From Olavius algarvensis associated proteobacterium Delta 3 (GTDB taxonomy: Bacteria > Desulfobacterota > Desulfobacteria > Desulfobacterales > CAFBRK01): a stretch of DNA of 64,000 nucleotides. The stretch is taken from contig CAFBRK010000155.1 of the NCBI GenBank assembly GCA_903231505.1, positions 1-64,000 of the forward strand, written 5' to 3'. Made by a program: the position numbers and the translations under genes. Below are positions 1 through 8,388 of the stretch, piece by piece (the first letter of the stretch is position 1; the number at the start of each line of letters is the position of its first letter). The notes under the pieces are model-generated. The model saw only the letters and a list, made by a program, of their open reading frames with translations. It ran no database searches and was not told where the DNA came from.

Positions 1-297
1 AAACGAACCAAAAGAAAGGGCATCCCGTCCCTTGGTCCTCCGGACTTCCCTGCGCTTCTCGACCCGGTCCTGGCACGCAAAAACTCGCCCCGCCGACGGC
101 GAGGCTCAAACAGTTTGCGCGCCTTCTCAGCCCGGCTCTGCGATGCTCGGCTGCGGTGCTATGGGAAATGCGTCTGACTGCCATCGGCCCCCTTTGTAGC
201 CTCAAACGAAAACATGCCAATTTCGTGTGAGCAACGGCCGGCAATGTGGGAGCGGCAAGTCATCGTTCCGAAAAAACCTGGCTGGGACACCGATGGT
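1..297. other. Non-coding stretch at window edge
   Basis: I see no convincing gene here. The first ~210 bases are GC-rich and resemble the kind of dispersed intergenic repeat often found in proteobacterial genomes, but no second copy lies in this window, so that is an impression only. Small reading frames crossing the stretch have no recognisable similarity. Confidence 0.3.
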
Positions 298-615
298 TCA
301 TTCGGTTCGAACCAACTTGCCGGCAATCAACTCCGAAAGCTGCTGGGCGAACTTTTTGTCCAGAGGCGCATGATTGTTCAGCAGCCGGTACCACATCGGC
401 CCATATATCAAGTCGATGATCAATTCGATATCCACATCGGATGCCAGCTCCCCACGCTCGATTCCTCTTGTCAGAATCTCTCGCAGCGCATGACGGCGGC
501 TGGCGATAAAAATTTCCCGCATGGCCACGGCGAAGTCCGGATCGATCAGGGCCTCAGACATCAACCCGCGCACTACCTCGCCGGATTCGCGGGTTAAACT
601 GTGGATTGCATCACA
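298..615 (-). pseudogene. TetR-family regulator, C-terminal domain fragment
   Basis: The last ~105 codons of a minus-strand frame read as a typical TetR C-terminal ligand-binding and dimerisation domain. Seen in the sequence: GEVVRGLMSEALIDPDF, then FIASRRHALREILTRGIERG and IELIIDLIYGPMWYRLL, ending at a stop. TetR regulators are usually ~190-210 aa with an N-terminal helix-turn-helix. That half is absent: upstream of about position 615 the frame runs into antisense of the neighbouring dehydrogenase and makes no sense as a DNA-binding domain. The fragment cannot act as a repressor. It lies head-to-head with the dehydrogenase fragment, the usual layout of a TetR regulator and its target, and both lost their N-termini at the same junction. 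Confidence 0.75.
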
Positions 616-618
616 CCC

Positions 619-1283
619 CTCACGCATGTTGCCGCCATGGCACCGGAGCGATTGGCCTCCCTGATGTTTCTGGCGGTGCCTTACGGCGGGTTGCTGTCGC
701 GGCGGAACTAAAGCCGAGTGAAACAGTGATTCTCGGCGGCGCCACAGGTAACTTTGGGGCCCACGGTGTGCTCGTCGCCCTTGCCATGGGGGCATCCCGT
801 ATCATCCCCACCGGTCGCAAGGCATCGATTCTCGAGGACTTGAAAGCGCTGGCACCCAACCGCGTTTTTCCGGTAGTGCTCACCGAAGATGTCGAAAACA
901 ACACGGCCGGTATGGTTACCGCAGCGGACGGTCCGGCGGACTGCTACTTCGACATCACCGGCGGCAGCGGCACCGAACCGGTTCTGGCGTCCATCAGAGC
1001 CCTGACAAATGGCGGCCGGGCCGTATTGATGGGGGCTCTGCCGGAAGCCATCCAAATTCCGTATCGAGAGATCATGGTGAGCGGCTTAACGATCCGGGGC
1101 AATTTCATGTATCCGCCTGAGGCGCCTGCTGATATTTCCCGTATGATTGCCGCTGGTTCTATCGATCTGATTGTTCTCGACATTCGTAAATACCCGCTGA
1201 ATGAAGCGCCGGCCGCGATTGCCGAGGCAACCGGAAAAGGTGGTCTATCGTTCAACGTGGTGACAGGCGCACCAATTGGATAG
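619..1283 (+). pseudogene. Zinc-type alcohol dehydrogenase/quinone oxidoreductase (MDR), truncated and frameshifted
   Basis: This is the C-terminal, nucleotide-binding half of a medium-chain dehydrogenase/reductase. The Rossmann motif reads SETVILGGATGNFGAHG, followed by LVALAMGASRIIPTGR, an FDITGGSGTEPVL segment and a normal C-terminus. The family is ~330-360 aa; only ~220 remain, and the catalytic N-terminal domain is gone. A frameshift lies near 690-700. The frame starting at 619 reads LASLMFLAVPYGGLL, then stops at TAA 709-711. The real continuation, AAELKPSETVIL, is in another frame. The 5' edge coincides with the broken end of the TetR fragment at ~615. A sequencing error could explain the frameshift but not the missing half. 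Confidence 0.75.
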
Positions 1284-1336
1284 ATTCGGGTGTTTTCTAT
1301 AACCATGCATGCCGGTCTCTCCGATGGACAGCGTCC

Positions 1337-1864
1337 CTAAAACGGAAGCGTCCCTTTTCCCATAAGCCAAAATGCCGGAATCCACAATCCGACGGCAACC
1401 CAGACAATAAGGGAGTAAGCCACTACCTTTCCGGATAGCTTTCCGTAAAATGCCAGCCAGACTTCAAAGGTGAGCACCGCATATCCCAGGCAGGCGAACG
1501 CCAGGTAGTTGCTTTTGGCAATCAAGACGTTTCCCGCCGCATCCTTCGCGCCAGTAAAAAAAAGGACCATATAAATCGTGGAAATCAGGGCCACCGTGAG
1601 GCTGACGTTGCCCACGGATCTCAGATCTTCCAGACCAGTCAACAACGCGTAAGACACGCAGCAGTATAGAAGACCATGGGCGAACAAAAGACCTGCGGTA
1701 AAGTTGTCCTTAAACACGGCTGCCTGGATAACGGCGCCCAGAATCACAAGCGCGCCGACGAAACCGGTCGCGGCTCCGGTTCCCTTGGGTTCTCCTTTAC
1801 CCAGGTTCAATAGGGCCACCGGCAACCACATTACGGCTATCGCGACAAGTATTGATGTTGTCAT
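1337..1864 (-). CDS. AmiS/UreI-like six-helix membrane channel
   Basis: A 175-aa protein made almost wholly of six hydrophobic segments (roughly residues 1-20, 33-52, 56-76, 83-103, 117-137 and 145-168) joined by short loops. Length, six-helix layout and the N-terminal LLNLG/GFVGALVI pattern fit the AmiS/UreI family, inner-membrane channels for urea or short amides. The match is by overall pattern, not a diagnostic motif. The ATG is preceded by GGGAG at good spacing. No urease or amidase gene is in the window, so the substrate is unknown. It stands alone on the minus strand next to the broken dehydrogenase. A generic small integral membrane protein is the alternative. Confidence 0.5.
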   Translation of the reverse strand: MTTSILVAIAVMWLPVALLNLGKGEPKGTGAATGFVGALVILGAVIQAAVFKDNFTAGLLFAHGLLYCCVSYALLTGLEDLRSVGNVSLTVALISTIYMVLFFTGAKDAAGNVLIAKSNYLAFACLGYAVLTFEVWLAFYGKLSGKVVAYSLIVWVAVGLWIPAFWLMGKGTLPF

Positions 1865-2256
1865 AATTTTTCTCCCTTTTTAGATTAAGAATCGTGTGCG
1901 GACTTCTCCATTCTCGGATGGGAAGAAGAACGGTGTCTGTTGGAAGTAGAAGGAAGATATAAATTGACAGCGTAGAAAGGAATTGGAAATGTCGCGGATA
2001 TGTTCAGGTCTCGGTGAAGAAGCCCCCTTTTTGCTTCTGCCGGAGAGTTGCTGGAACCGCCGGCGGGAGCAGCTATCCGTCCTCGATTGAAATGGACCTT
2101 ATGTTTCCGTGTTCACCTCCTTTGTTCTGATACTCCGACACCACAGTTGTTTTCAATAGCCGATGCCCGAGACCAAAGATACGCTTTCAGAAATAGGCTG
2201 TAGGGCTCAGTGACGAGGAGATCGTCACACAGTCTTTGAGCAATATCTATGCCATC
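1865..2256. other. Intergenic region, no gene seen
   Basis: Upstream region of the AmiS/UreI-like gene. Apart from that gene's ribosome-binding site immediately next to 1864, I see no gene, terminator or confident promoter. Confidence 0.4.
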
Positions 2257-2589
2257 CTATGAATGTTTCCTCTTCACCCCATGGAGGTGTTTCACCATAC
2301 GGTTAAACAAACGCAAATGATCCTTTAACGCTCTGGAATCAGATGATATTTTTATTTTGATGGTGAGAAACCGGTCATCATACCATCGTTCCGGCGGCAA
2401 TGGTATGATGCCCTTGGAAAACATCCGGGATCCGACGGCAACGCAAAGGTACTCACGAACCAACTGCAGGATGACGGAAAGTTCGTATAAGATAATGTAA
2501 TTATATGAAAAGAATGCCCTGGATGCCATCTGGGGTCGAATGGGGCGTTTGGGGACAACGCCATGTTGACCTGTCGGCCGTACGTGCAC
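2257..2589 (-). CDS. Hypothetical small ORF (doubtful)
   Basis: An open frame of 110 codons downstream of, and on the same strand as, the SPASM radical SAM gene, after a 141-bp gap. The first ~20 residues look like non-coding translation. The later part (LQLVREYLCVAVGSRMFSKG onward, ending basic with HLHGVKRKHS) is more protein-like. No domain is recognised. It could be a decayed gene tail, in keeping with other remnants nearby. Confidence 0.22.
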   Translation of the reverse strand: MHVRPTGQHGVVPKRPIRPQMASRAFFSYNYIILYELSVILQLVREYLCVAVGSRMFSKGIIPLPPERWYDDRFLTIKIKISSDSRALKDHLRLFNRMVKHLHGVKRKHS

Positions 2590-2730
2590 ACGGGAAGATA
2601 TCCTCCAAGGGCCATTGATGATGTGTTAATGACGGGGTCATCATGGGAAACGTCACGGCGTGTGATACGGGCATTTGTCTGACATAAACGCGGTGGAAAG
2701 GGATGATATCCGTATCGTGCACGGTTCGGG

Positions 2731-3876
2731 CTAATCGATGTATTTGTCCAATCCCATGTGCCGGTGGAAATCCAGAAAATCCGAACTGCCGAACTTCGGC
2801 AAAAGGGACAGGTAGGCAAATCCGTCCAGGGGCAGACTGAATCGCTCCAGGCCGGGTTCCGTGCAACTGCTGCATTCATCAAAATGACCGATGCGTTTGC
2901 GGATGTGATCTGCTTCAGTTGAGAAGAAGACATCCTCCAAGGATGTGTTCCGGATATTCCCGACAGAAGGACCGAGCAGGGGACACAGATACAGATCGCC
3001 GTTGCTGCGCACGAAGAAATAGTTAAATCCGCAGGTACAGGGTTTTTGCATGCGACCGGTGCAAAAATAATCAATCAAACGCCGGCTGTGATAGCTCCAG
3101 CCGGAGGGCTCTTGCCGGAAAAAACGGATCATCTTGGATCTGTCATCGGCGCTGAACGCCAAATCGTCGGCCCGGTCGATGTTCAGGTATCTTCCGCCGG
3201 TGATGATGCATGGCGAAATGATCGTGAACAAACGATTGGCTTTTGCATAATCCGCAATCCCGTTCAGTTCATCGACGTTGATCGGCAAGATGGTGGTCTT
3301 CACGCCGATGATCAGGTTCGGATAGCGTCGGCGAAGATCGATCAAGCCCTCTATGGTTTTGTTCAACTTCTGCCAGGCATGTTTGACATTGCGTATCCGG
3401 TCGTGAATAGGACTGGCCGCATCCATGGCACAAACCATGACCAGCTCGACATTCCGGCGGGCCAATCGTTCGACAATATCTGCAACGGCAGTTACCACTC
3501 GCCGTGTCAGGAAACCGTTGGTGGTCACCGCCACCGCTTTCAATCGCCTCAGGCGGGTCTGCTTGAGGCGGCACAGCCCCTGGAAAAAATCGATCAGGTC
3601 ATCACGTAGAAAAGGCTCTCCGCCGGTCACATCCAGTTCCCGCAGATTGGCCAGGGCCGGTGACGCCAGCATGGACAGCCAGTCTTCGACGGGAAGATTG
3701 GGCACCCGGGCAGGTATTTTCCATATGTTGCACATGATGCAACGGGCAATACAATCGTGGGTGATTTCAATACTGATGGCCGCCGGTTTTCCCGGCTTTC
3801 CCCGGGCACGCAAATACCGGAAGCGAAGCCCATTGAGGCATAGCCGTGTAATCATATTTGTGAGATGGGTGTTCAT
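2731..3876 (-). CDS. Radical SAM/SPASM domain protein
   Basis: A 381-aa radical S-adenosylmethionine enzyme. The SAM-binding [4Fe-4S] motif CxxxCxxC is C42-IAR-C46-IM-C49, followed by the DVTGGEPFLRDD glycine/glutamate motif. The C-terminal part has a cysteine-rich auxiliary-cluster region (KPCTCGFNYFF, DLYLCPLL, ECSSC), typical of SPASM proteins of the MoaA/PqqE/anSME group. Such enzymes modify peptides or small cofactors; the substrate cannot be told from the sequence. No precursor-peptide gene is evident next to it. The N-terminus (MNTHLTNMITRLCLNG) is a short amphipathic lead-in common in this group. The gene appears intact, unlike the second radical SAM gene at 6.2-6.8 kb. Confidence 0.85.
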   Translation of the reverse strand: MNTHLTNMITRLCLNGLRFRYLRARGKPGKPAAISIEITHDCIARCIMCNIWKIPARVPNLPVEDWLSMLASPALANLRELDVTGGEPFLRDDLIDFFQGLCRLKQTRLRRLKAVAVTTNGFLTRRVVTAVADIVERLARRNVELVMVCAMDAASPIHDRIRNVKHAWQKLNKTIEGLIDLRRRYPNLIIGVKTTILPINVDELNGIADYAKANRLFTIISPCIITGGRYLNIDRADDLAFSADDRSKMIRFFRQEPSGWSYHSRRLIDYFCTGRMQKPCTCGFNYFFVRSNGDLYLCPLLGPSVGNIRNTSLEDVFFSTEADHIRKRIGHFDECSSCTEPGLERFSLPLDGFAYLSLLPKFGSSDFLDFHRHMGLDKYID

Positions 3877-4544
3877 GACGCTGGGTTGAGAACGAATTTT
3901 GGCAATAAATTTAGAGAGCTATTGTTGCATCCCAAATGTAATGCTACAACAGTGCGTCTGACTATTATGGATCATCCCCCAGTTAGTTGTGGCTAATTCA
4001 TTTAAAATAAGTGAATCTTTTCCCATTGAGTCAGCGGTATCTCAGAGGGTTCAAGGGGTCGAGGATTCAAGGGGTCGAGTGAAATCCAATAACATTTCAA
4101 GATGTTGATATTATAAAAAAAGTCTTATGATCTGGTTGTAAAGACATGAGAATAACAGCAACATCCCGAATGAAAGAACGCTACCGCTAAATGTCATAGA
4201 CCAGAAGATCTGCCGTTTCTATTTGCATAACTATAGCCGAAAGGTATGGAAATAATACTACCACTGAAGGTGTTCGGATGCGATAAACGTGTTATGGTTC
4301 GATTTAGAACTGGAAACCCAGATTTAGATAACAGCAGATTTAGCGTTTCGCCCTTCGAGCGACATCGTCCCGTTTCATAATATCGTCGCACGATTTTATG
4401 AAAACCGAACACTTGAGTCATTTACCCTTGAATCCCTGGTCGCCTCCGGCGCCGCCATAGGCGGGTAAACCTTGGACCCTCTTCTCCAGCTAAATTGGAT
4501 AAGAGCCATTTTTGCCAACATATCATCGCTACCGTTCTAATTGA
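3877..4544. other. AT-richer intergenic region with a short tandem repeat
   Basis: Gap between the radical SAM gene and the MFS pseudogene, presumably holding both promoters. A short minus-strand frame at 4194-4421 has no recognisable features and I do not accept it as a gene. The only structure seen is the tandem repeat at 4049-4080. Confidence 0.4.
4049..4080. repeat. TTCAAGGGGTCGAG tandem repeat (two units)
   Basis: Two consecutive ~16-bp units sharing TTCAAGGGGTCGAG. The TTCAAGG core recurs in a longer degenerate array at 10803-10890, so this looks like one family of intergenic minisatellite in this genome. Confidence 0.55.
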
Positions 4545-5831
4545 ATGATAAAAAACACCGATGGAAACCGCGACACCAATGCCTATCAGGGCCTGAGGGA
4601 TGCTGCCGGCGAAATCTCGGACATCTCCTCTATCCCGGGGGACCACCAGGCGGGTGCTGGAGAGATTCAACAGCGTCCCTTCCGCCTGATGGTCGGAATC
4701 TGCTGTTTAATTGCCTTTACGTGCTATTTCGGTTCCTACATGCGGCTGCCGGTTGTGCCTCTTTTTGCCAGTTCCTTGGGCATCGATACCGCCCAAATCG
4801 GATTGATTAACTCGGCCTTTTTTTTAATGGCGGGATTGCTGTCGCTTCCACTGGGTGCCGTGTCGGACCGGATGGGGGCAAAACCCATGGCTGCCACCGG
4901 GTTGCTCATTCTGGCCGGCACATCATTTCTTCTTTACTTCAGTACCCACTTTTTCCATTTCTTATTGCTCTATGTGCTGTTTGGTGTCGGCATCGCGGCA
5001 TTCGGCCCTACCATGATGTCGGCGGTTGCAAATTTCGCCCCGCCGACCCACCTGGGCCGGGTGTACGGATGGTATACCACGGCCCTTTTCTGCGCCATGA
5101 GCCTCGGGCCGGCCGCAGGCGGTTATGCGGCGCGGGAATTTGGTTTTCAACCGGTATTCCTGATTTCCGGAGCCATTATCCTGGGTGGCTTCGCTCTGAC
5201 CGTTGGCCTGTTTCCCGGCACCCGCTCCCGGGAAATCGGAGGAACCGGCCAGTCCCTTTCTGGTTTTCCCGCATTGTTCAAAAACCGCTCCCTTATGGGG
5301 TGCTGGGCGGCGACCCTCGGTGGATGCTTTGGACTGGGCATGTTTATCACGTTCTCACCACTTTATGCAGTGGAATAGGGCTTGCCGGTGAGTCAGATCG
5401 GTCTCCTGTTTTTCTACCAAGGCATGTTCAATGCGCTGTCCCGCTTTCCTTTCGGTATTCTGAGCGATCGGATGTCCGATCGACGTATCCTGGTCGTTGC
5501 CGGATTTATAGGAATCATCGCATCCAATATCGGGTTCGGGATGTCGGCCCGGGTAATTCATTTTATGATGTGGGCCATCCTGTTAGGGATCAGCATGGGA
5601 CTGGCATTTACTTCTGTGGGAGCCCTTGTGGCCGAAGCCGTCTCCCCGGGGCAGCGCGGGCTGGCCATGGGGGGCTACAACGCCGCCATTTTTTTCGGGA
5701 TGATGATGAGTTCCGCATCCATGGGCGCCGTTATTGAGAAAGCTGATTTCAGCACCGGATTTTTTACGGCCGCGGTGATCGTTCTGATTTTTTCAGGGGT
5801 GTTCTATCTGCTGACTGCCGATAAAAGTTAG
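4545..5831 (+). pseudogene. MFS transporter interrupted by one in-frame TAG
   Basis: A major facilitator superfamily permease that would be ~428 aa. The N-terminal half has the loop 2-3 motif GAVSDRMGAKPMAATG, and the C-terminal half has the paired motif GILSDRMSDRRILV, so both six-helix halves are present. At 5376-5378 the frame reads ...SPLYAVE-TAG-GLPVSQIGLLFF..., and reading continues in the same frame with normal transporter sequence to the stop at 5829-5831. A single codon change therefore separates this from an intact gene. Without readthrough the product is a 277-aa half-transporter. No pyrrolysine genes are visible, so a nonsense mutation is the simplest reading. Substrate unknown. 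Confidence 0.8.
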
Positions 5832-5959
5832 TTCCATTTGCACTCTCAACGATAGTGGATCATCAGGAAATGTTCCACTTGCTGTAATTGTTTCGAATTT
5901 TGAATTTAGGTCATTCGAATTCGGGACTATGAACCAATCTAAGGATACGGAAATTGACC

Positions 5960-6072
5960 GTCCTATCACCCCCACCGTTCCTCCCCCATCAAGGGGGAGG
6001 ACAAAATTTCCCTCCCCTGGCGGCTCGTGGTGAGCCAAGTCGAACTAGAGGGAGGGGGTAGGATAGGTACAT
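5960..6072. repeat. Palindromic MITE-like intergenic element
   Basis: Nested inverted repeats. A perfect 8-bp stem CCTCCCCC/GGGGGAGG with a 5-base loop lies at 5980-6000. Outer arms near 5962-5973 (CCTATCACCCCC) and 6053-6068 (GGGGGTAGGATAGG) face each other. No T-tract follows, so it is a weak terminator candidate. The layout suits a ~110-bp miniature inverted-repeat element sitting between two decayed genes. Confidence 0.45.
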
Positions 6073-6161
6073 TCCTTATTATTGGTTATAGGCCCCTTCG
6101 AATTTGTGACTCTCCGCAGGCTGGGGACTATCTGAGGCCGCCTGTTATACGGAATGATTAC

Positions 6162-6753
6162 TCACTCTTCAGAAGGCCACGAATACACCGCCTGGCGCAG
6201 TTGACATCGATCTTCGGGAGTCATGGGATCCCCGTGAACCGCGTCGGCCCGCCCCATGCAACCGCCTTTGCAATGAGCCCAACCGACACAATCCCGACAT
6301 TCGGAGAGGGACGCCTGACGGTGACGCTCGCGTTTCGGCAGATCCGCCCATCTGGGCAGCATGGTCCGAATCACAGACGCCATCCCGTTTCGGTGAACGT
6401 TGGAACCGGCATAATTGTCGTTCAGAAACATGACACACGGATACATGCGGCCGTCCGCACGCTAATGATTTCTCCCGGTAGGCCTGCGACAGGATCTCCA
6501 GCCAATCGGGATGGGTCAATGCCTCCCCGCCGGTGATGGTGATGCCTTGGCCGCCCACACGGGCAAAATCCCGGATAATGGACACGCACGCATCCCTCGG
6601 TACCGGTTCGGGAAGACGTTGAGGCACACAATCCAGCCAGCAATGGATACATTCCAAATTGCAGTGGGGCGTGATCATCAGCGTCAGGTGCTGGGGCGCT
6701 TTCAGACCGGCTGCAGCGATGTCTTCGATCAGATGGGAATACGTCTCTGCCAT
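6162..6753 (-). pseudogene. Radical SAM protein with internal deletion and frame change
   Basis: The 5' part, in the frame starting at 6753, encodes a radical SAM N-terminus with LMITPHCNLECIHCW (CxxxCxxC) and GQGITITGGEALTHPDW. It runs to about ILSQAYREKSLA near 6470, after which the frame turns to nonsense. The C-terminal cluster region continues in another frame: RADGRMYPCVMFLND, then ECRDCVGWAHCKGGCMGRAD, ending at 6162. Joined, these give only ~190 residues, whereas such proteins are usually ~330-380 aa. The central barrel strands are missing, so this is a deletion and not merely a frameshift. It lies 4 bp after fdhD on the same strand; with AOR nearby, the ancestor may have served tungsten/molybdenum enzyme maturation, but that is inference. 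Confidence 0.7.
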
Positions 6754-6757
6754 AGTG

Positions 6758-7525
6758 TTAATCGATCAATCGGTCCGCCCCACAGTAGACGTACAGGCCC
6801 GATGATCCGAACGCACTGGCGATGGTCATGTTCAGTTTCTCAGCCAGCTCCAACGCCAACACGGTGGGACGAGATTTTGCAAGCACGATCGGGATGCGCG
6901 CCCGGGCTGCCTTCTGAACCAGCTCATAACTGATTCGGGACGACAGGACCAGTACCGCGGCCCGGAAAATTTCTTCATCCAGAAAAAGCTTGCCGATGGC
7001 CTTGTCCAGGGCGTTATGTCTGCCCACGTCTTCTCCGACGGTCAGTAAGGACTGGTGTGCGTCGTAGATGGCTGCTGCGTGGGATGCTCGGGTGTGCTCA
7101 CGGTACACCTGGTGATCGGACAGTGTTGTCAGATAGGTACACGCGGTGTTAACAGCCAGGGCCGTGTCGCCTTTTATGGGATGAACAATCTGATGCAGAT
7201 CCTCGATAATGGTCTTTCCGCAGATCCCACAGCTGCTTTGACTGACAAATCCCTGACGATCGAGCAGCCTGCGAACCGCATCCCTCCGGGACGGCGTCAG
7301 AGTGACCGTGACCACGTTCGTATCACTGCCATCGCAATAGGCGATATTGGTGAACTCATCCGGTGCATCGACAATCCCCTCCGTGAGACAGAAACCGGCA
7401 ACCAGGGCAAGTTCATCTCCGGGCGTGCGCATCACCACCGAGTAGGGTTTTCTCTGAACACGTATGGACAGAGGCTCTTCTTCCAGGAGGTTGAGGTCCA
7501 GTCCCTCACGGGAATCCTCGGTCAC
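6758..7525 (-). CDS. fdhD: Formate dehydrogenase accessory sulfurtransferase FdhD
   Basis: FdhD receives sulfur from a cysteine desulfurase and passes it to the molybdenum/tungsten pterin cofactor of formate dehydrogenase-type enzymes. Seen here: PYSVVMRTPGDELALVAGF, the conserved SSCGICGK motif with C99 and C102 (GTG start counted as 1), TVGEDVGRHNALDKAIGKL, and SSRISYELVQKAARARIP. At 255 aa it matches family length. The GTG at 7525 has no obvious ribosome-binding site. The same frame stays open upstream to a stop, with plausible coding sequence (LVYCQKPNCTKF) beginning at an ATT at 7634-7636 with a GGAGG five bases before it. Downstream, a broken radical SAM gene follows after 4 bp. The likely client is the AOR/molybdopterin operon at 8.4-21 kb. 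Confidence 0.93.
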   Translation of the reverse strand: MTEDSREGLDLNLLEEEPLSIRVQRKPYSVVMRTPGDELALVAGFCLTEGIVDAPDEFTNIAYCDGSDTNVVTVTLTPSRRDAVRRLLDRQGFVSQSSCGICGKTIIEDLHQIVHPIKGDTALAVNTACTYLTTLSDHQVYREHTRASHAAAIYDAHQSLLTVGEDVGRHNALDKAIGKLFLDEEIFRAAVLVLSSRISYELVQKAARARIPIVLAKSRPTVLALELAEKLNMTIASAFGSSGLYVYCGADRLID

Positions 7526-7739
7526 GACATGGATCGAGCGGGATGCCCAGGCGGTCGGATCCTCCGATCGGGAGAGCAGCAGCTCGTCGGCAGCGGCAAA
7601 CTTTGTGCAGTTGGGTTTTTGACAATAGACGAGAATGGTATCCTCCCAGGCTCATCGGCGAGCCATCCTGAACGATAGATTCTCCGGTGTTGTGTTCATG
7701 AGGAACAGTCGCTTCCGACGTGATCACCGCAGCATTCTG

Positions 7740-8057
7740 CTATTTCGATTCGGCCGGAGTGCTGATCATCTCCCACAACGTGATGTCCAACGGTTCTGCC
7801 AGAAGTTCATCTGCCTTGGCCTTAAACGCCTCCAGATAGGGCATTGCCAAATGCTTGTCCAGGTCATCCTTGCTGACCCAGTTTTCATAAAGGATCAACT
7901 TGGCGGGATCATCCAAGGACTGGTGCAGGTCATAATTGATGCACCCGGCTTCTTCCCGGGTCGGCCCCACCAGGTTGAGCACTTCCTGGCGCACCGTGTC
8001 TTCCAGGCCCGGCTTTGCCGTAAATTTCGCCACGACGGTAACTTTTTTGTCTGCCAT
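7740..8057 (-). CDS. Antibiotic biosynthesis monooxygenase (ABM/YgiN-like) domain protein
   Basis: A 105-aa single-domain protein of the dimeric alpha+beta barrel fold shared by ABM and YgiN quinol monooxygenases. Seen: VTVVAKFTAKPGLEDTVRQE, then REEAGCINYDLHQSLDDP, LILYENWVSKDDLDKHLAMP and a C-terminal ITLWEMI strand. Some family members oxidise quinols; others are heme-degrading or of unknown function, and the sequence does not separate them. The ATG has a strong GGAGG at good spacing. It lies between fdhD and the AOR operon on the same strand, but gaps of over 200 bp on both sides suggest its own transcript. Confidence 0.82.
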   Translation of the reverse strand: MADKKVTVVAKFTAKPGLEDTVRQEVLNLVGPTREEAGCINYDLHQSLDDPAKLILYENWVSKDDLDKHLAMPYLEAFKAKADELLAEPLDITLWEMISTPAESK

Positions 8058-8388
8058 TGTCGCCTCCTTCCGTGGGTGGGTGTTATCCGTCTATGGATAG
8101 CCGATCTCGTGCATGGATGCAACGCACGGAAATACCTCGGCAGCTTGCTGGCGTGCTTCGAGTCCCGCCTGATACTTTCGAGGCGTTTATAGCGAATGTC
8201 AGATAATCGGATGAAATATCGGAGCGTTTAATAGGATCAGGTCAATGGAATAATCGGAATCGGGATCGGGGTTGTGGCGTAAAGTGGCCAAAGGTTTCGA
8301 TTCCGATTCCAATAGCGATCCCGACGCCGATTATACGGAGGTCTGACCTCCCTCGACACTGTATTCTGTTTCTGAGAAAGCTCTATAA
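8058..8388. other. Intergenic region after the AOR operon
   Basis: Region between the last gene of the AOR operon (upstream in transcription) and the ABM-domain gene. It holds the ABM gene's ribosome-binding site and the inverted repeat at 8251-8333. No gene is seen. Confidence 0.5.
8251..8333. repeat. Long inverted repeat of GATTCC/GGAATC units
   Basis: The left arm 8251-8271 (TAATCGGAATCGGGATCGGG...) faces the right arm 8313-8333, whose reverse complement is TAATCGGCGTCGGGATCGC..., with 18 of 21 positions matching. Further GGAATC/GATTCC units lie between. It is the first structure downstream of the ten-gene operon and may serve as a transcript-end hairpin, but no T-tract follows. It could equally be a dispersed palindromic repeat. 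Confidence 0.5.

Noticed and set aside
4194..4421. 75-codon minus-strand frame
   Set aside because: No protein-like features, no ribosome-binding site and no family resemblance.
5376..5378. TAG in the MFS gene as a pyrrolysine codon
   Set aside because: No pyl genes are visible, the protein is not a methyltransferase, and neighbouring genes are also decayed; a nonsense mutation is simpler.
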